Source: an uncultured Clostridiaceae bacterium | GTDB lineage: Bacteria > Bacillota > Clostridia > TANB77 > CAG-508 | Length of the DNA: 7,097 nt | Direction: 5' to 3' | Assembly: GCA_905198755.1 (NCBI GenBank) | Contig: CAJKDR010000051.1 | Location: forward strand, 1 to 7,097 | Shown here: piece by piece, positions 3,916 to 7,097 of the stretch | Position numbering within the stretch: position 1 is the first letter of the stretch | Layout of the letters: each line of letters opens with the position of its first letter | Position numbers and translations under genes: made by a program | The notes under the pieces: generated by a model | What the model saw: only the letters and a program-made list of their open reading frames with translations | Told to the model about the DNA's origin: nothing | The model's database searches: none

Positions 3916-5673
3916 CTATTTAATTAATATAGCTTTTATTCTTCTAACACCTGCTGAAGATGCCTCTTCTTTCTTTATTTTGAAATGACCTAATTCCTTA
4001 GTATTTTTTACATGAGGCCCACCGCATAATTCTTTTGAAATATTTCCTATTGTATATACTGTAACTATGTCTGGATATTTTTCTATAAACATACATTCAG
4101 CTCCAGATTTTATTGCTTCTTCTTTTGACATTTCTTCACATTTTACTTCTAAAGATTCATCTATCCATTTATTAACTAACTCTTCTGTTTTAGTTTTTTC
4201 TTCGTCTGTCATTTTATGGTCACAAGAAAAGTCAAATCTCATTCTTTCTGATGTTATATTTGATCCTCTTTGATGTACATCTTTTCCTATTACTTCTTTT
4301 AATGCTGCATTTAAAAGATGTGTTGCTGTATGATATGCTATAGATTCTTCGCTTTGATCTGCTAGTCCACCTTTAAATTTTTGTTTAGCACCTTCTCTTG
4401 ATTTTTCTTGATGTTCTTTAAATAGTTTATTAAATCCTTCTAGGTCTATTTTCAAATTGTTTTCTTTTGCTAGTTCATTTGTAACTTCTGGTGGAAATCC
4501 AAATGTATCATATAGTCTAAAAACAATTGCTCCTTCTAGCATATTTTTTCCTGTTTCTTTTGCTTTTACAGCTTCTTTGTTGAATTCTTTTTCTCCATTT
4601 GCTAATGTTTTTATAAATTTATTTTTTTCTTCTACTATTACATTTTTTATTGTTTCTCTATTTTTATCTAGTTCTGGGTATAAGTCTTTTAATGTATCAA
4701 TATACAAATCTATTATGTTTGGTATCTCATCCAAGTTTATTTCTAGCTTATTCATATGTCTTGTCATTCTTCTAATTAATCTTCTTAAAACATATCCTCT
4801 ATCAACATTACTTGGTCTTCCACCATCTGATATTATCATCATACTTGTACGTAAATGTTCTGTAACAATTCTTCTGCTATCTATATAATCATTTTTTTGT
4901 AATTCTGCAAGTTTATCCATTACTGGTTTAAATACTTCTATGTCAAATGGTGTTTCTTTTCCTTGTAAAAGCATTGCCATTCTTTCTAATCCTAGACCAG
5001 TATCAACATTTTTTTGTTTTAATTTTGAATATGAACCGTCTTTGTTTTTATAATATTCCATAAATACGTTATTCCATATTTCAACATATTTACCACAATC
5101 ACATGATGGATTACATTCTTCACTACAAGCTGGTTTTCCTGTATCATAGAACATCTCTGTATCTGGTCCACAAGGTCCTTCTTCTCCTGCTATCCACCAG
5201 TTATCATCTTTTCCAAAATAATATATATGATTTTCTGGTATGCCTACACTTTTCCATATACTTGCTGTTTCTTCATCTCTTGGACAATCCTCGTCACCTG
5301 CAAAACATGTTACAGATAATTTTTCTACTGGAATATTTAATTCTTTTGTTAAGAATTCAAAACTCATACTAATAGCTTCTTTTTTAAAGTAGTCTCCTAA
5401 AGACCAATTTCCAAGCATTTCAAAGTAAGTTAAATGTCTATTGTCTCCCACTTCATCTATATCGTTAGTTCTAACACATTTTTGATAGTCTGTTAATCGT
5501 GTTCCTTCTGGATGTTTTTTTCCTAACAAATATGGTACTAAAGGTTGCATACCTGCTGTATTAAATAATACAGATGGATCATTTTCTGGTATTAATGGTG
5601 CACTTGGTATTACTTTATGTCCATGTTTTTCAAAATAATTTAAATATTTATTTCTAATATCTATTGCTTTCAT
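3916..5673 (-). CDS. alaS: Alanine--tRNA ligase, short form
   Basis: Charges tRNA-Ala with alanine using ATP. Of 585 residues, the class II catalytic core covers about 1-240: IPENDPSVLFNTAGMQP, motif 2 FEMLGNWSLGDYF (84-96), GEEGPCGPDTE and motif 3 GLGLERMAM (226-234). A helical tRNA-recognition domain follows (about 245-435), then an editing domain with HTATH (448-452) and CGGPH (550-554), the four zinc/editing ligands. The protein stops soon after GVRRIKAILIK. It lacks the C-terminal oligomerisation/C-Ala domain, and the editing His motif lies about 110 residues earlier than in the roughly 875-residue E. coli enzyme, so a linker or barrel segment is also missing. A Cys-rich insert (C183, C187, C191, C193) sits in the core. 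The start is ATG 5673 with GAGGAG 7 bp upstream; the in-frame GTG at 5691 has no such site. Confidence 0.95.
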   Translation of the reverse strand: MKAIDIRNKYLNYFEKHGHKVIPSAPLIPENDPSVLFNTAGMQPLVPYLLGKKHPEGTRLTDYQKCVRTNDIDEVGDNRHLTYFEMLGNWSLGDYFKKEAISMSFEFLTKELNIPVEKLSVTCFAGDEDCPRDEETASIWKSVGIPENHIYYFGKDDNWWIAGEEGPCGPDTEMFYDTGKPACSEECNPSCDCGKYVEIWNNVFMEYYKNKDGSYSKLKQKNVDTGLGLERMAMLLQGKETPFDIEVFKPVMDKLAELQKNDYIDSRRIVTEHLRTSMMIISDGGRPSNVDRGYVLRRLIRRMTRHMNKLEINLDEIPNIIDLYIDTLKDLYPELDKNRETIKNVIVEEKNKFIKTLANGEKEFNKEAVKAKETGKNMLEGAIVFRLYDTFGFPPEVTNELAKENNLKIDLEGFNKLFKEHQEKSREGAKQKFKGGLADQSEESIAYHTATHLLNAALKEVIGKDVHQRGSNITSERMRFDFSCDHKMTDEEKTKTEELVNKWIDESLEVKCEEMSKEEAIKSGAECMFIEKYPDIVTVYTIGNISKELCGGPHVKNTKELGHFKIKKEEASSAGVRRIKAILIK

Positions 5674-5707
5674 TTTATTCTCCTCTATCACTAAACATAT
5701 GTAAGAA

Positions 5708-5736
5708 ATTATATTACATTTTTAGGTAAAAATCAA
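5708..5736 (-). promoter_or_regulatory. Promoter of alaS-hinT
   Basis: In the 67-bp gap behind glmU, the - strand has TTGATT (5731-5736), a 17-bp spacer and a perfect TATAAT (5708-5713). No terminator hairpin separates glmU from alaS, so alaS may be read both from here and from the glmU promoter. The gap is too short for a T-box leader, so tRNA-Ala-responsive control of that kind is not expected. Confidence 0.65.
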
Positions 5737-5740
5737 GATT

Positions 5741-7003
5741 TTATTTCTTGTTCCATCCATCTATGTTTCTTTGTCTCTGTCTTGCTATTGCTAATGCATC
5801 AGATGGTACATCATCAGTTATAGTAGATCCTGCTGCAACAAATGAGTTTTCTCCTAATGTTACTGGTGCCACTAAGTTTGTATTTGAACCAATAAATGAA
5901 TGTTCTCCTATAATAGTTTTACTCTTATTAAATCCATCATAGTTACATGTTATAGTTCCACATCCTATATTAGTTTTTCCTCCTATCTCACAATCTCCCA
6001 TATAAGATAAGTGTGGTACCTTTGTTCCTTCCCCAATGACTGCTTTTTTAATTTCTACAAAGCTTCCTATTTTTACTGTATTTGCTAATCTACAACCTTC
6101 TCTTATATAAGCATTTGGTCCTATTTCACAATTTTCTCCTATAACTACATCACTTTTAATAGTTGTGTTTGGATGTATTACTGTATCCATTCCAATTTCA
6201 ACATCATCATATATGTATGTATTATCCATATCTTCTATTGTTACACCATTTTGCATATGATATTGGTTTATTCGCATTTTTAATACTTTTGTTAATAATT
6301 CTAATTGCATTCTATCGTTTACGCCTAATATTTCTGTATTATCTTTTACTATTACTGCTCCTGTTTTTAATCCTTTATCATTCATTATTTTTACTACATC
6401 TGTTAAATATAATTCTCCTTGTGCATTATTAGGTTTAAGTTCTTTTAAAGCTTTTAATAGTTCATCTATATCAAAGCAGTAAATACCTGCATTTATTTCT
6501 TTATTTGATTTTTGTTCTTCTGATAAATCTTTTTCTTCAACTATTTCTTTTACATTGCCACCATCATCACGTATTATTCTTCCATATCCTGTTGGATTAT
6601 TGTATATTGCTGTAAGCACTGTTGCATATTCTTTATTTTTTATACTTTTTTCTATTAGCTTCTTTATAGTTTCTGGTCTAATTATTGGCACATCACCATT
6701 TAATACTACAACTTTTCCTTTTCTTCCTTCTAAGTATTCTTCTGCTTGTAAAACTGCATGACCTGTTCCTAGCATTTCTTCCTGATATGCATACTTAACA
6801 GTATCTCCTAATACTTTTTGTACTTCTTCTTTTTTATATCCAACAACTGCAATTATATCTTTTATATCAGACTTTTCAGCTGTTTCAACCACCCTTTTTA
6901 CTAATTCTTTTCCATATATTTTATGTACAAGTTTTGATTTATTAGATTTCATTCTTGTACCTTTTCCAGCAGCTAAAACAACTGCAACTATATCTTGTTC
7001 CAT
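5741..7003 (-). CDS. glmU: Bifunctional UDP-N-acetylglucosamine pyrophosphorylase / glucosamine-1-phosphate N-acetyltransferase
   Basis: Makes UDP-GlcNAc, the precursor of peptidoglycan and wall polymers, by acetylating glucosamine-1-P and then transferring UMP. Of 420 residues, the N-terminal uridyltransferase has LAAGKGTRMKS (10-20), EEMLGTGHAV, LNGDVP with metal ligand Asp104, and LGVND with Asn229. From about residue 250 a left-handed beta-helix of hexapeptide repeats carries the acetyltransferase site: Arg301, Lys319/320, His331 in VPHLSYMGD, NYDG (354-357) and the IGSNTNLVAPV turn. It is about 36 residues shorter than E. coli GlmU (456), mainly at the C-terminal tail, with both active sites intact. 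The start is ATG 7003 with AAAGGTGG 7 bp upstream; an in-frame ATG at 7042 overlaps the promoter and is unlikely. It is the first gene of the - strand run. Confidence 0.96.
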   Translation of the reverse strand: MEQDIVAVVLAAGKGTRMKSNKSKLVHKIYGKELVKRVVETAEKSDIKDIIAVVGYKKEEVQKVLGDTVKYAYQEEMLGTGHAVLQAEEYLEGRKGKVVVLNGDVPIIRPETIKKLIEKSIKNKEYATVLTAIYNNPTGYGRIIRDDGGNVKEIVEEKDLSEEQKSNKEINAGIYCFDIDELLKALKELKPNNAQGELYLTDVVKIMNDKGLKTGAVIVKDNTEILGVNDRMQLELLTKVLKMRINQYHMQNGVTIEDMDNTYIYDDVEIGMDTVIHPNTTIKSDVVIGENCEIGPNAYIREGCRLANTVKIGSFVEIKKAVIGEGTKVPHLSYMGDCEIGGKTNIGCGTITCNYDGFNKSKTIIGEHSFIGSNTNLVAPVTLGENSFVAAGSTITDDVPSDALAIARQRQRNIDGWNKK

Positions 7004-7032
7004 AAAAAAACCACCTTTCTTTAAACAAAAAT

Positions 7033-7061
7033 ATAATATCACAATTATATTTATATTTCAA
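7033..7061 (-). promoter_or_regulatory. glmU promoter
   Basis: The - strand reads TTGAAA (7056-7061), a 17-bp spacer ending in TGA, then TATTAT (7033-7038). This combines a good -35, a good -10 and a TGn extension. The predicted start near 7026 leaves a leader of about 23 nt, too short for a glmS-type ribozyme or other riboswitch. Confidence 0.7.
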
Positions 7062-7097
7062 TATTTAAATAAATTGTAATTTGTATTGCATATCATT

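Noticed and set aside
5674..5740. Possible T-box or other riboswitch in front of alaS
   Set aside because: The gap is only 67 bp, is filled by a normal promoter and ribosome binding site, and has no terminator or specifier-loop structure.
1..7097. CRISPR array
   Set aside because: The repeats present are tRNA fragments and terminators in at most three copies with unequal spacing; there is no regular repeat-spacer pattern and no cas gene.

Overview
The window is very AT-rich (roughly a quarter G+C by eye) and uses the standard bacterial code: TGG encodes Trp, and TAA, TAG and TGA all act as stops. Shine-Dalgarno sites are strong (AGGAGG, GAGGAG, AAAGGTGG) and every tRNA gene encodes its CCA end. 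With a sortase, small intergenic gaps and a compact alanyl-tRNA synthetase, this points to a low-GC Firmicute, most likely an uncultured gut-type Clostridium relative. The species cannot be named from this sequence.

Layout. On the + strand at the left edge is the 3' part of tRNA-Asn(GTT), a terminator, a second copy of only the 3' end of tRNA-Asn, and a second terminator. Everything else reads on the - strand. From right to left: glmU (bifunctional UDP-GlcNAc synthesis) with a clear promoter; alaS (a 585-residue AlaRS lacking the usual C-terminal domain) with its own promoter; a hinT-like HIT gene 12 bp behind alaS; a sortase gene whose frame is broken at an A6 run that is also a slippery heptamer; a tRNA-His/tRNA-Gln cluster behind a consensus promoter; a gene for a membrane-anchored protein of unknown function; a 3' fragment of tRNA-Gln with its own terminator; an HD-domain hydrolase gene; and, in the same frame directly behind its TGA stop, an open segment encoding 53 residues.

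How the genes fit together. glmU, alaS and hinT are housekeeping genes (peptidoglycan precursor, translation, nucleotide hydrolysis). The sortase would act at the outer face of the membrane. The left 2.7 kb looks different: it is organised around tRNA genes and partial copies of them. tRNA-Gln is intact once, has its 3' half plus terminator duplicated 1340 bp away on the far side of the membrane-protein gene, and has its first 19 bp duplicated 152 bp upstream beside a comparatively GC-rich spacer. tRNA-Asn has its 3' end duplicated 79 bp downstream. The 3' duplications start in the anticodon arm and run through CCA, which is the footprint expected of site-specific integration into tRNA genes, although no integrase is present here. 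The best candidates for something unusual are therefore the tRNA-bounded small cassettes and the possible -1 frameshift in the sortase gene.
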